A stretch of DNA of 64,000 bases, taken from assembly GCA_016794785.1 (NCBI GenBank), contig JAEUHC010000010.1, positions 110,067-174,066 of the forward strand. Reading direction: 5' to 3'. Positions 37,328 to 46,127 of the stretch are shown here, piece after piece. A program made the translations under genes and the position numbers. The first letter of the stretch is position 1, and every line of letters begins with the position of its first letter. Below the pieces are notes generated by a model that was given only the letters and a program-made list of their open reading frames with translations, did no database searches and was not told the origin of the DNA. Source of the DNA: Opitutaceae bacterium (GTDB taxonomy: Bacteria > Verrucomicrobiota > Verrucomicrobiia > Opitutales > Opitutaceae).

Positions 37328-38142
37328 ATTTTCTGCGTCACTCGGGGTCTCTTTCCACCGTGCCCGCCCTCCCCTCCACTTCAGTTTCGGCCCCGCTTGA
37401 GCGCCTGCTCGCGCTCTCGCACGACCTGGGCCGCGAGGACCGCAAGCTGGCGATTCTGGGCGAGGGCAACACCTCGGCTCGCACCGGTGAAGGCACCTTT
37501 ATCGTCAAGGCCAGCGGTTCCAACCTCGCGACGCTCTCGCCGCTGGGCGTGACCGAGTGCCGCAGCGCCGGCTTGGTCGGGCTGCTCGAAAAGAAAGCCG
37601 TGCCCGACGCCGCGGTGGACGCGGCCCTGCTCGCGGCGCGCGTCGATCCCGCGGCGAAGAAGCCGTCGGTCGAGGCGATGTTTCATGCGTGGCTGCTCAC
37701 CCTGCCGGAGGTGAACTACGTGGGCCACACGCATCCCGTCGCGGTGAACCGCATCCTCTGCACGCGGCACGCCCAAGCCTTTGCGCGACGCCGTCTCTGT
37801 CCCGACGAAATCGTCTGCTGCGGCGCCGAGAGCGTGCTCGTGCCCTACCTCGATCCCGGGCTGAAGCTCGCGCAGGGCATTCGCGCCGCAGTGCGCGCCT
37901 TCATCAAGCGCACGGGTGTCGCGCCCCGCGTGATCCTGCTCGAAAACCATGGCCTCATCGCGCTCGGCGCGACGCCCGAGGCCGTGCTCGCCGCGACGCT
38001 GATGGCCGTGAAGGCCGCGGAGATTTTTGTCGGCGCCGCTGCGCTCAGCGGCGGCAAACCTCGTTTCCTCACCGCCGCACACGTCGCGCGCATCGCCGGC
38101 CGTCCCGACGAGCACTATCGCCAGCGCGCGCTCGGCCTCTGA
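37321..38142 (+). CDS. Class II aldolase/adducin family protein
   Basis: A 273-residue zinc-dependent aldolase-like protein related to L-fuculose-phosphate aldolase. ILGEGNTSAR with ASGSNLATL form the phosphate-binding region, THPVAVN supplies two zinc-ligand histidines (YVGHTHPV) and LLENHGLIALG the third. It likely splits a deoxy-sugar 1-phosphate, or acts on a related hydroxy-acid substrate. ATG 37321 overlaps the last TGGAAG repeat; the GTG at 37360 is an alternative start and would free the operator. It is 11 bases upstream of the bifunctional rhamnulose-phosphate aldolase gene, forming one operon. Confidence 0.88.
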   Translation: MEDFLRHSGSLSTVPALPSTSVSAPLERLLALSHDLGREDRKLAILGEGNTSARTGEGTFIVKASGSNLATLSPLGVTECRSAGLVGLLEKKAVPDAAVDAALLAARVDPAAKKPSVEAMFHAWLLTLPEVNYVGHTHPVAVNRILCTRHAQAFARRRLCPDEIVCCGAESVLVPYLDPGLKLAQGIRAAVRAFIKRTGVAPRVILLENHGLIALGATPEAVLAATLMAVKAAEIFVGAAALSGGKPRFLTAAHVARIAGRPDEHYRQRALGL

Positions 38143-38153
38143 TTTTTTCCACC

Positions 38154-40346
38154 ATGAGCTCCTACAAATACGTCAACTTCCTCTGGGATGATGCCAAGGC
38201 TGCGTCCCTCGACGGCTGCGGCCGCCTCGTCTATCGCTCCAATCTCCTCGGCAGCGATCAGCGCATCACCAACACCGGCGGCGGCAACACCTCCTCCAAG
38301 ATCACCGAGAAGGACCCGCTCACGGGCCAGCCGGTCGAGGTGCTCTGGGTCAAGGGCTCCGGCGGCGATCTGCGCACCAGCACGCGCGAGAATTTCTCGT
38401 CGCTCTACCAGCAGAAGCTGCTCGACCTGCAAAAGCTCTACGCCGCCCGCGCCGACAAGGGTCTCAAGTCTCAGGCCGAGGACGACATGGTCGGGATGTA
38501 TACGCACACGACCTTCAACCTGAACCCCCGCGCCTCCTCGATCGACACGCCGCTGCACAGCTTCATCCCGGCGAAGTTCGTCGATCACATGCACCCAAAC
38601 GCGATCATCGCAATCGCGGCGTCGCAAAACTGCGAGCGCCTCACCCAGGAAATCTTCGGCGGCGAGATGGCCTACGTGAAGTGGATGCGCCCCGGTTTCG
38701 AACTCGGCCTCGCGATGCAGGAAATCTGCCGCAAGAACCCGAAGGCCCGGTCGATCATGATGGGCCAGCACGGCTTCATCTCGTGGGACAACGACGACAA
38801 GGCCTGCTACACCTACACGCTCGATTGCATCGAGAAGGCCGCCGCCTACATCGAGGCGAAATACGCCGCGAAGGGTGGCGACGCCGCGGCCTTCGGCGGC
38901 CAGAAATACGCCACGCTCGACGAGGCGAAGCGCAAGGCGACCTTCGCCGCGATCCTCCCGTGGCTGCGCGGCCAGGTTTCCAAGGAAAAGCGCTTCATCG
39001 GCACCGTGCAGGACGACGCGAAGATCCTGCGCTTCGTGAATTCCAAGGACGCCGCCCGCCTCGCCGAACTCGGCACGAGCTGCCCCGACCATTTCCTCCG
39101 AACGAAGATCAAGCCGCTCTACGTGGACTGGAACCCGCAGGCCGAGGACGCCGCGGCGCTGAAGAAGAAACTCGCCGACGGCCTCGTCGCCTACCGCGCC
39201 GACTACGCCGCTTACTACGCGAAGTGCAAACACGCCAACTCGCCCGCGATGCGCGACCCGAACCCGACGGTCGTGCTTATCCCCGGGCTCGGCATGATCG
39301 CCTGGGGCAAGGACAAATCCGAGTCGCGCGTCACCGCTGAATTCTACAACTGTGCCGTCGAAGTCATGCGCGGCGCCGAGGCCATCGACAAATACATCGC
39401 GCTCCCTCAGCAGGAGGCGTTCGACATCGAGTATTGGCTGCTCGAGGAGGCGAAGCTGAAGCGCATGCCCGCTGAGAAGGAACTCGCCCGCCAGGTGATC
39501 ATCGTCGTCGGCGCCGGTTCCGGCATCGGCAAGGAAACCGCGCACCGCCTCGTGAAGGAAGGCGCGCACATCGTGTGCGTGGACATGAACCTCGCCGCCG
39601 CGCAGGCCACCGCGAAGGAGATCACCGACAAGCACGGTCTCGGCATCGGCGTCGCCGGCACGGGCCTCTCGAACTGCGGCCCGGCCCTCGGCCTCGCCTG
39701 CAACATCACCGACCGCGCCAGCGTGCGCGCGATGCTCGACGATGTCGCACTCGCCTACGGCGGCTTCGACAGCATCTGCGTCACCGCCGGCGTCTTCTGG
39801 CCGAGCGACACCACCGGCCACATCCCCGACGACAAGTGGGCCTTCACCTTCGGCGTCAACGTCACCGGCAGCTACATCGTCGGCGACGAAGCCTACAAGA
39901 CTTGGAAGGAACAGGGCCTCCGCGGCGCGCTCGTCCTCACGACCTCGGCCAACGCCGCCGTCGCGAAGAAAGGCAGCGTCGCCTACGACACATCGAAGGC
40001 CGCCGCCAACCACCTCGTGCGCGAACTCGCGATCGAGTTGGCGCCGCTCGTGCGCGTGAACGGCGTCGCGCCCGCGACGGTCGTGCAGGGCAGCGCGATG
40101 TTCCCCCGCGACCGCGTGATTGGCTCGCTCGCGAAATACAACATCCCCTACACCGACGACGAAGCCACGGAGTCGCTGGTGAAGAAGCTGGCGCAGTTCT
40201 ACGCCGACCGCACCTTGACGAAGGCGCCCATCACGCCCGCCGATCAGGCCGAAGCGTATTTCCTCCTCGTCACCCAGCGCCTCAGCAAGACCACCGGCCA
40301 GATCGTGACGGTGGACGGCGGCTTGCATGAGGCGTTTTTGCGGTAG
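38154..40346 (+). CDS. rhaD: Bifunctional rhamnulose-1-phosphate aldolase / short-chain dehydrogenase
   Basis: A 730-residue fusion enzyme for L-rhamnose catabolism: the N-terminal class II aldolase half splits L-rhamnulose-1-phosphate to DHAP and L-lactaldehyde, and the C-terminal dehydrogenase half handles the aldehyde. Aldolase motifs are NTGGGNTSSKI, VKGSGGDLRT, and metal-ligand VDHMHPNAII and MMGQHGFISW. The SDR half starts near residue 440 with VIIVVGAGSGIGKETAHRL (NAD-binding), and has the YDTSKAAANH catalytic YxxxK. Length matches the RhaEW-type family. No rhamnose isomerase or kinase is nearby, so they must be encoded elsewhere. Confidence 0.95.
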   Translation: MSSYKYVNFLWDDAKAASLDGCGRLVYRSNLLGSDQRITNTGGGNTSSKITEKDPLTGQPVEVLWVKGSGGDLRTSTRENFSSLYQQKLLDLQKLYAARADKGLKSQAEDDMVGMYTHTTFNLNPRASSIDTPLHSFIPAKFVDHMHPNAIIAIAASQNCERLTQEIFGGEMAYVKWMRPGFELGLAMQEICRKNPKARSIMMGQHGFISWDNDDKACYTYTLDCIEKAAAYIEAKYAAKGGDAAAFGGQKYATLDEAKRKATFAAILPWLRGQVSKEKRFIGTVQDDAKILRFVNSKDAARLAELGTSCPDHFLRTKIKPLYVDWNPQAEDAAALKKKLADGLVAYRADYAAYYAKCKHANSPAMRDPNPTVVLIPGLGMIAWGKDKSESRVTAEFYNCAVEVMRGAEAIDKYIALPQQEAFDIEYWLLEEAKLKRMPAEKELARQVIIVVGAGSGIGKETAHRLVKEGAHIVCVDMNLAAAQATAKEITDKHGLGIGVAGTGLSNCGPALGLACNITDRASVRAMLDDVALAYGGFDSICVTAGVFWPSDTTGHIPDDKWAFTFGVNVTGSYIVGDEAYKTWKEQGLRGALVLTTSANAAVAKKGSVAYDTSKAAANHLVRELAIELAPLVRVNGVAPATVVQGSAMFPRDRVIGSLAKYNIPYTDDEATESLVKKLAQFYADRTLTKAPITPADQAEAYFLLVTQRLSKTTGQIVTVDGGLHEAFLR

Positions 40347-40373
40347 GCTCTTCCAGCTTAAATTCCGATTGAG

Positions 40374-40410
40374 AGCCCCAGCTATGTCCCGACCACGGCC
40401 TAGCTGGGCT
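40374..40410. terminator. Hairpin between convergent genes
   Basis: AGCCCCAGCTA faces TAGCTGGGCT across a loop of about 16 bases, with one bulged base. It lies between the ends of rhaD and the orphan gene and abuts the latter's stop codon. It has no T-tract. Confidence 0.4.
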
Positions 40411-40411
40411 A

Positions 40412-41605
40412 TCAGTCCCAAAAAACCTGTTCGCGAAAGAACACCGTATTCAATTCTTCGGGAGAATACTCCAATGCTTTGAGCATTTCCCTCGGTCCGT
40501 CCTTTTTTGCCGCGTCCACATTTACCAAGCCGCTTTCAACACATTCGCGCCACCACTCGCCCGGAAGCCTAGTGGGATAGCTGATCAGAAAAGCAAAGCG
40601 CTCGGCAAAAAATTTGCTCCCCGTTAGCTCATTCCATGCGCGCTGGTTTCGAATTGCGCGGCAATCGGAAAAATACGGGACACCGCTATCATACCGCTCG
40701 GCATTTAGTTCAAAAAACGCGAGCCAATGAGCCAAGATTACGCCTTCTACATGCACTTTGTCCCGCTTTGGGACACGAGCGAGGAATGGAAAAAACAGTT
40801 TCTCTCGGTCGTGATAGGTGTCTTCCCAGTCATCCGTGAACACGTCTTCAAGTCCCCATTTCTGGTTGAGAGTCGAAGCCTGCATGGCATGGCCCACGAT
40901 ACCGTTATTTAGCCCCTGAAGGATGAACATCAGCGCCAGCGCCAAGACAAAGCTGCGCCAGGAGTAGGGGCATCGCTCATGGTTGATCGAATCGTCGAGA
41001 ATTGGGTCCACTCCTCCAAATACGCCGCCGAACGGCGCTTCAGCGAATTCTACGCGACGGGAGGCGCTGCAAAGGAGGCTGAAAAGCTCCAGCCGATGGG
41101 GTGATGCCCACATAGCATGAAGGGTCTTCCCTGTGACGCCTACGATATCGCTGATGTGCGGGAAAACGACCCGCAGTTTTTCTTTGTGGCCACGCCAGTC
41201 GAGGTCGCCGTTTGCTACGAGAGACAGGATGGTATCAAGCGCACCGTCTAGCGTGTAGTTTGAACTTTCAAGAAACGCGATGAGTGCTTCAACGTTTTCT
41301 TGAATGTGACATGGGTATAGCGCTGATGTTGAACGCAAATCCTCTCGAACTGATTCCCAATCCCAATACGAATGGCTGGCGAGCACGTGGCGGCGACGAA
41401 ATCGAACATGATTTCGTAGTTCAGTGTTCAACCAAGCCAATATTCGATTGGCATCGTGGTCTGTCTCGGGGTCTGGCCGGAGCTGAACACGCTTCGCAGC
41501 CAAAGTCAGAATCACAGGAAGTTCTTGAATGAACTTCATCATACTCGCACGTGCGTATGCAAGCCGCTCGGTTTCCGGTAAGTCCCAGAACGTTTCGGGC
41601 GTCAT
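40412..41605 (-). CDS. Orphan hypothetical protein of low GC
   Basis: A 397-residue protein I do not recognise. Composition is rich in Trp, Phe, Glu and Asp, with a possible hydrophobic segment SFVLALALMFILQGL near residue 235; otherwise it looks soluble and mostly helical. Its GC is clearly lower than both flanks. Unlike almost every other gene here, a Shine-Dalgarno-like GGAAGG stands 8 bases before the ATG at 41605, which supports that start over in-frame upstream codons. Both features suggest recent acquisition. Its neighbours (rhaD and a BNR protein) give no functional clue. Confidence 0.75.
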   Translation of the reverse strand: MTPETFWDLPETERLAYARASMMKFIQELPVILTLAAKRVQLRPDPETDHDANRILAWLNTELRNHVRFRRRHVLASHSYWDWESVREDLRSTSALYPCHIQENVEALIAFLESSNYTLDGALDTILSLVANGDLDWRGHKEKLRVVFPHISDIVGVTGKTLHAMWASPHRLELFSLLCSASRRVEFAEAPFGGVFGGVDPILDDSINHERCPYSWRSFVLALALMFILQGLNNGIVGHAMQASTLNQKWGLEDVFTDDWEDTYHDREKLFFPFLARVPKRDKVHVEGVILAHWLAFFELNAERYDSGVPYFSDCRAIRNQRAWNELTGSKFFAERFAFLISYPTRLPGEWWRECVESGLVNVDAAKKDGPREMLKALEYSPEELNTVFFREQVFWD

Positions 41606-41745
41606 GGAACAACCTTCCTTTCTTCTGGTTGAGGCGTCAAGAAGTGGCGCGTGTGGCGATAGTTTCACGCCGCACACTTTCGTGCGGCGCGCGCTTTGAG
41701 TCTCGCGAGGCAAGGGCGACGGTGTTGCAACCGTCGCATCCCGCC

Positions 41746-43206
41746 ATGCGCTCGTTTTTCGCTTCTTTGCTTTGCGTCGGTGTCGTCATCGGTCTCGGCA
41801 GCATTGTCGCCGGCTTCGCCGCCACCGCACCCGCACCGAAGCAGAAAAAGGCCGACGACCTCGTCGCGCAAACGGGCGACGGCTACCGCGGCATCTGGTA
41901 TATGAACCAGCCGACGAAGGACGAGCATCGCTACAAATACTCCGGCGGCTTCGGCACCTACCCGCAGCAGCATGTGCCGATCGCCATCCATGCGCCGGCG
42001 GTGCGGAAGACGTTCTTCGTCTTCGGCGGCTCGGCGGGCAATGTCTCGGAAAAAAACGACGAGCTGCAGCACCTTGTCTCCTATTACGACCACGCGACGG
42101 GCCTGGTGCCGCGGCCGGTGCGGCTGCTCCAGAAGCGCACGGAAGACGCGCACGACAATCCCACGCTCTCCATCGATGCGGAGGGTTTCCTCTACGTGTT
42201 CTCGTCGGCCCACGGGGTGTCGCGGCCGTCCTACATTCATCGGTCGAAAAAACCTTACGACATCTCCGCTTGGGAACTGCTGGTGACGACGAACTTTTCC
42301 TACACGCAGCCGTGGTATCTGCCGCAGTCGAAGCGTTTCCTCTTTCTCCACACGCTCTACAAGAACGGCGAGCGCACGCTCAACTGGAAGACCTCGCCCG
42401 ACGCGCGCACGTGGACCGCCCCGCAGCTCCTCGCGCACCTGGAGATGGGCGACTACCAGGTATCGCAGCGCCACGGCGACACGGACCGCGTGGCGACCGC
42501 CTTCGATCTGCATCCGAGCCACGGGCGCGCAGGCAAGGGCCTCAACTACCGCACCAACATTTACTACGCCGAGACGCGCGACGCCGGCGCCACATGGACC
42601 ACCGCCGACGGCCGGAAACTCACGCCACCGCTCAAGGAGGCCGGCAACCCGGCCCTCGTGCGCGACTACCGCACGGAGGGCCTCAACGTCTACCTGAAGG
42701 ACATTGCCTTCACCGCCGACGGTCATCCCGTGATCCTCTACCTCACCTCAAAAGGCTACGAGCCCGGCCCGGCCTCGGGGCCGTTTCAGTGGCACACGGC
42801 GCGGTGGACCGGCCGCACGTGGGAGTATCGCGCCTTCGCGCCCTCCGATCACAACTACGACCACGGTTCGCTTTACATCGAGGCCGACGGCACCTGGCGC
42901 GTGATCGCGCCGATGGGGCCGGGGCCGCAGCCCTTCGGCACGGGCGGCGAGATGGAGCTGTGGACAAGCGCCGACCAGGGCGCGAACTGGCGAAAAGTGA
43001 AGTCGCTCACGCCCGGCTCGCGCCTCAACCACAGCTACGCGCGCAAGCCCGTGAACGCGCACGCCGATTTCTACGCCCTGTGGGCCGATGGCTCGCCGCT
43101 CGAGCCCACGCCGTCGTCGCTCTACTTCGCAACCAAAGACGGCACGGTGTTTCGCCTGCCGGAGCGCATGACGACGGAGTTTGCGAAGCCCGAGCGGGTG
43201 CCGTGA
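41746..43206 (+). CDS. Secreted BNR_4-type beta-propeller protein
   Basis: A 486-residue protein with a signal peptide (about residues 1-26) and a six- or seven-bladed propeller pattern. GYRGIWYMNQPTKDEHRYKYSGGFGTYP at its start and LVTTNFSYTQPWYLP, HDNPTLSIDAEGFLYVF and DHNYDHGSLYIEADGTWRVI later are typical of the BNR_4 group. Some relatives are polysaccharide lyases (ulvan lyase families) and others are uncharacterised. Catalytic assignment is not possible from the sequence alone, but proximity to the deoxy-sugar and sulfatase genes makes a glycan role plausible. Confidence 0.8.
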   Translation: MRSFFASLLCVGVVIGLGSIVAGFAATAPAPKQKKADDLVAQTGDGYRGIWYMNQPTKDEHRYKYSGGFGTYPQQHVPIAIHAPAVRKTFFVFGGSAGNVSEKNDELQHLVSYYDHATGLVPRPVRLLQKRTEDAHDNPTLSIDAEGFLYVFSSAHGVSRPSYIHRSKKPYDISAWELLVTTNFSYTQPWYLPQSKRFLFLHTLYKNGERTLNWKTSPDARTWTAPQLLAHLEMGDYQVSQRHGDTDRVATAFDLHPSHGRAGKGLNYRTNIYYAETRDAGATWTTADGRKLTPPLKEAGNPALVRDYRTEGLNVYLKDIAFTADGHPVILYLTSKGYEPGPASGPFQWHTARWTGRTWEYRAFAPSDHNYDHGSLYIEADGTWRVIAPMGPGPQPFGTGGEMELWTSADQGANWRKVKSLTPGSRLNHSYARKPVNAHADFYALWADGSPLEPTPSSLYFATKDGTVFRLPERMTTEFAKPERVP

Positions 43207-43502
43207 ACACGGACGGGCGGGACGAACTCGCCTCCCTGCTTCGGTCCAATCGTTGACGCCACGCCTCGTCGCGCGCAGCAAAGCGGCATGATGCCCCGCC
43301 GGTTGCCAGCCTGCCTTATGCTTTTCGCCTCCGCCGCGGCTTCGCGGCCTGCGGACCGTGCGCTCGAAGAGCCGCTGCGCGCCGGCGACCCGGCGTCACC
43401 GCCATGTCTCAGTGGCTTTCTGCTAAGAGCTAACTTGCTCACGACTCGTCCGCGGTGAGCTCGCGCTCGCAACCCCCATCCTCTCCGCACACTCCCCGAC
43501 CC

Positions 43503-44231
43503 ATGCGCGTCACCTGCTACCGCTGCTTTTGGCCTCAGCCGCTCTGCTGGTGCTCCTCCATCACACCGATGGAGACGCGGACACGCTTCGTGTTTCTGAT
43601 GCATCCGAAGGAGTTCAAGGAGGAGAAGGCCGCGACCGGCCGCCTCACGCATCTCTGCCTCTCCAACAGCGAGGTGCGCATGGGCCTCGCCTTCGACGAA
43701 CACGACGAGGTGCAGGCCCTCATCCGCGACCCCGCGAACTTTCCCGTGCTCCTCTACCCCGGCCGCGAGGCGATCAATCTCTCCGCGGCCGATGGCGCCG
43801 GCGTGACCGCGCTGCGCGAACAACTCCACGGGCGCCGCATGGTGGTCTTCATCCTCGATGCGACTTGGTCGCTCGGGCGCAAGTTGCTCCGCCTGAGCCC
43901 CAGCCTGCAACGCCTGCCGCGCATCATGTTCACGCCCGCCGCGCCGAGCCGCTTCGTGATCAAGCAGCAGCCGCACGCCGGCTGCCTCTCGACCCTCGAG
44001 GCCACGCACGAGCTGCTGGGCGCACTCGAGCGCGCAGGCCTCGATCACTACCCTCTGCCGGAGCAATTGCTGGGGCTGTTTCAGCGGATGCAGGATTTCC
44101 AGCTGCGCTGCGCGGCGGATCCCAACCGCGGCGGCTACCGGCGCAGCGCCTACACGCAGCCGGCTGAGCGCGTCGCGCCGCGCGGCCGCAGCGGCGCGCG
44201 ACGCACCCGGGTGTTTCAGGCGCCGGAGTAG
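43503..44231 (+). CDS. DTW-domain protein, tRNA-uridine aminocarboxypropyltransferase-like
   Basis: A 242-residue protein of the DTW family, which transfers an aminocarboxypropyl group from SAM to uridine in tRNA (acp3U). The N-terminal zinc-like motif VTCYRCFWPQPLCWC (CxxC...CxC), the DTW-type FILDATWSLGRKLL near residue 120 and the C-terminal STLEATHELLGALE are the three family signatures. A GTG at 43455 is in frame upstream, but the ATG at 43503 starts exactly at the conserved region. The C-terminal 30 residues are Arg/Gly-rich. Convergent with the DAHP synthase gene, 10 bases apart. Confidence 0.9.
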   Translation: MRVTCYRCFWPQPLCWCSSITPMETRTRFVFLMHPKEFKEEKAATGRLTHLCLSNSEVRMGLAFDEHDEVQALIRDPANFPVLLYPGREAINLSAADGAGVTALREQLHGRRMVVFILDATWSLGRKLLRLSPSLQRLPRIMFTPAAPSRFVIKQQPHAGCLSTLEATHELLGALERAGLDHYPLPEQLLGLFQRMQDFQLRCAADPNRGGYRRSAYTQPAERVAPRGRSGARRTRVFQAPE

Positions 44232-44241
44232 CGCGATTTTC

Positions 44242-45270
44242 TCAGCGTCGCAGCGTCCAGAGCTGGCGCGCCTGCGTGATGGTCGTTTTCAGCGCCTCGG
44301 GCGTAAGCGCCTGCTTCGGATCGTCGCCGATGCCCTTGGCGGGTTCGACGTGAGCCTCGAGGCACAGGCCGTCGGCCCCGTAGGCAACGGCCGCTAGCGC
44401 GGCCGAAGGCACATAGGCCGCCTTGCCCACGGAGTGCGAGGGATCGACGATCACGGGAGCCCAGGTTTTTTCCTTGAGCAGCGGCGTGATGCTTTCGTCA
44501 GGGTGGTTGCGGTAGCCGTCGAGCGTGGGCGTGGTGCCGCGCGGGCAGAGGATCACGTTGGGGTTGCCGAAGGCGGCGATGTATTCCGCTGCCGAGATGA
44601 ACTCGTTGATCGGTCCCATGTGGATGCTGCGCTTGAGCAGCACGACCACATCGCGGTGCGCGATCTCGCGGCCCACGGCGCGGAGGAGCGAGTAATTGAG
44701 CGCGTTGCGCGCGCCAATCTGGAGGCACTTCACGCCGGCATCGAGCGCCACCTTGATGTGCGCCTCCTCCATCACCTCGGTATCGACGGGCAGGCCGGTG
44801 CGGCGTGATCCCTCGAGGAGGATGTCCATGGACTTCACGTCACCCTGGAAGGTGTAGGGATTGGTGCGCGGCTTCCAGACGCCCCCGCGGATCATGTTGG
44901 CGCCGGCCTCCTTCACGGCCGCGGCGGTCTCGTAGAAAAAATTCGGGTTCTTCGGATCGATCGTGCAGTTGCCGGCGATGACGAAGAGCTGCTCGCCCAG
45001 CGTGGTGCCGTTGATGGTGATGCGGTGGCTCGCGAGGTCCGAGCGCCGGTCCATGAGCTTGAACGGCGACTGGATGCGGTCGATGCGCTCGACGTAGGCG
45101 AGACCCTCCAGCCGGTTGATCATGAGCTCGTCACGCTCATCGCCCACGATGGCGTAGATCGTCCGCATCGCGCCCACGATCGGCTGAATCTTGCAGCCAA
45201 ACTCTCCGACAATGGCGGTGATTTCGGCGAGTTGTTCGGGCGTGAGACGATTGGTCTTGGGGAGGATCAT
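44242..45270 (-). CDS. aroF: 3-deoxy-7-phosphoheptulonate (DAHP) synthase, type I-beta
   Basis: A 342-residue enzyme committing phosphoenolpyruvate and erythrose-4-phosphate to aromatic amino acid synthesis. An N-terminal ferredoxin-like regulatory domain (about residues 1-70, including AMRTIYAIVGDERD) precedes the barrel, an arrangement of the Thermotoga/Bacillus class and possibly a feedback site. Core motifs are FVIAGNCTIDP, AGANMIRGGVWKPRTNPYTFQG, LQIGARNALNYSLL, VLLKRSIHMG and VIVDPSHSVGKAAYV (metal His). Last gene of the minus-strand run after rluA, with a 101-base gap holding GCGCAAAG repeats. Confidence 0.95.
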   Translation of the reverse strand: MILPKTNRLTPEQLAEITAIVGEFGCKIQPIVGAMRTIYAIVGDERDELMINRLEGLAYVERIDRIQSPFKLMDRRSDLASHRITINGTTLGEQLFVIAGNCTIDPKNPNFFYETAAAVKEAGANMIRGGVWKPRTNPYTFQGDVKSMDILLEGSRRTGLPVDTEVMEEAHIKVALDAGVKCLQIGARNALNYSLLRAVGREIAHRDVVVLLKRSIHMGPINEFISAAEYIAAFGNPNVILCPRGTTPTLDGYRNHPDESITPLLKEKTWAPVIVDPSHSVGKAAYVPSAALAAVAYGADGLCLEAHVEPAKGIGDDPKQALTPEALKTTITQARQLWTLRR

Positions 45271-45290
45271 GATGCGAAAGACCGAGCTTG

Positions 45291-45325
45291 AAGCGCAAAG
45301 GCGCGAAGGCGCAAAGCTTGAAAAC
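45291..45325. repeat. GCGCAAAG-type intergenic repeats
   Basis: AAGCGCAAAGGCGCGAAGGC and a following GCAAAGC are short direct repeats between DAHP synthase and rluA. The same unit recurs between leuC and leuD (56620-56706), partly as its complement. Confidence 0.5.
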
Positions 45326-45371
45326 GATCGTGCGGGCGCTGCGGAACAAGAGTCCGTCGCGCAAGCCTGGC

Positions 45372-46127
45372 TCAGAGGAATTGCTCAAACTCCGCCGGCA
45401 AAGGCGCGCTCGCCTCGAACGTGTGGCGCGCGCCGGCAAACTCGTAGGTGAAACTCGTCGTGCTCGAGTGCAGAAAAAGCCGCTTGGTGCCGGCAAATTT
45501 GGCGAAGGTGCGGTTGCGCGCGAAGTCGCCGTAGGTCTGGTCGCCGGCGATGGGCAATCCGCGCGATTCGCACTGCACGCGCAGCTGGTGGCTGCGGCCG
45601 GTGCGCGGCTCCAGCTGGAGCAGGGCGAGCCGCCACTCGGCATTCTTGGTTTTGACGACGGTCATCTGGCATTCCGCCGGGATATGGCCGTCGCCGACCT
45701 CCGTGCGAATCTGCCCGCCGCGTTTTTTCACGACGAGTCGGTCGCTCCAGAGCTCGGACTTCTTCCGCGGCAGGCCGAAGACGAGCGCGTGATAGGTCTT
45801 CTTGACCTGTTTCCGCTTGAAGTGCGCGCGAACGGTGGCGGCCAGCTCGGCACTGGCGGCCGCGAGGATCACGCCGGAGGTCGCGGCATCGAGGCGGTTG
45901 AGCAGCCAGAGGCGCTGCGGCGCACCCGGCTCGCCCCACTCGTAGAACTCGCCGTCCTCGACGTAGCGCGCCGTGAGCAGCGAGCGGCGCTCGTCACCGC
46001 GCTCGTTCGGATGCGAGAGCGTGCCGGCGGGCTTGTTGAAGGCGGCGAGGCCGTTGGCGTCCCGCGCCAGAAGCGCCACCTCGCGCCCCAGCGGCAACCC
46101 CGCCCAGAAATCATCGGATCCGCTCAC
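45372..46127 (-). CDS. RluA-family RNA pseudouridine synthase
   Basis: A 251-residue pseudouridine synthase of the RluA/RluC/RluD superfamily. LLARDANGLAAFNKPAGTLSHP begins the catalytic domain; the catalytic Asp lies in LWLLNRLDAATSGVILAA (R-L-D), followed by VKKTYHALVFG and LEPRTGRSHQLRVQCESRGLPIAGD. No S4 domain is seen. The start is assigned to a GTG that overlaps the stop of the tonB gene (GTGA), so they are co-translated. rRNA or tRNA target unknown. Confidence 0.9.
   Translation of the reverse strand: MSGSDDFWAGLPLGREVALLARDANGLAAFNKPAGTLSHPNERGDERRSLLTARYVEDGEFYEWGEPGAPQRLWLLNRLDAATSGVILAAASAELAATVRAHFKRKQVKKTYHALVFGLPRKKSELWSDRLVVKKRGGQIRTEVGDGHIPAECQMTVVKTKNAEWRLALLQLEPRTGRSHQLRVQCESRGLPIAGDQTYGDFARNRTFAKFAGTKRLFLHSSTTSFTYEFAGARHTFEASAPLPAEFEQFL

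Noticed and set aside
38115..40421. A 768-codon open frame antisense to the rhaD gene
   Set aside because: Composition (Val/Gly/Asp/His/Arg-rich with no domain) is that of a GC-rich shadow of the sense gene, which has clear catalytic motifs.
43207..43502. A tRNA or small RNA between the BNR gene and the DTW gene
   Set aside because: No cloverleaf or conserved TTCGA/anticodon pattern; only GC-rich imperfect repeats.
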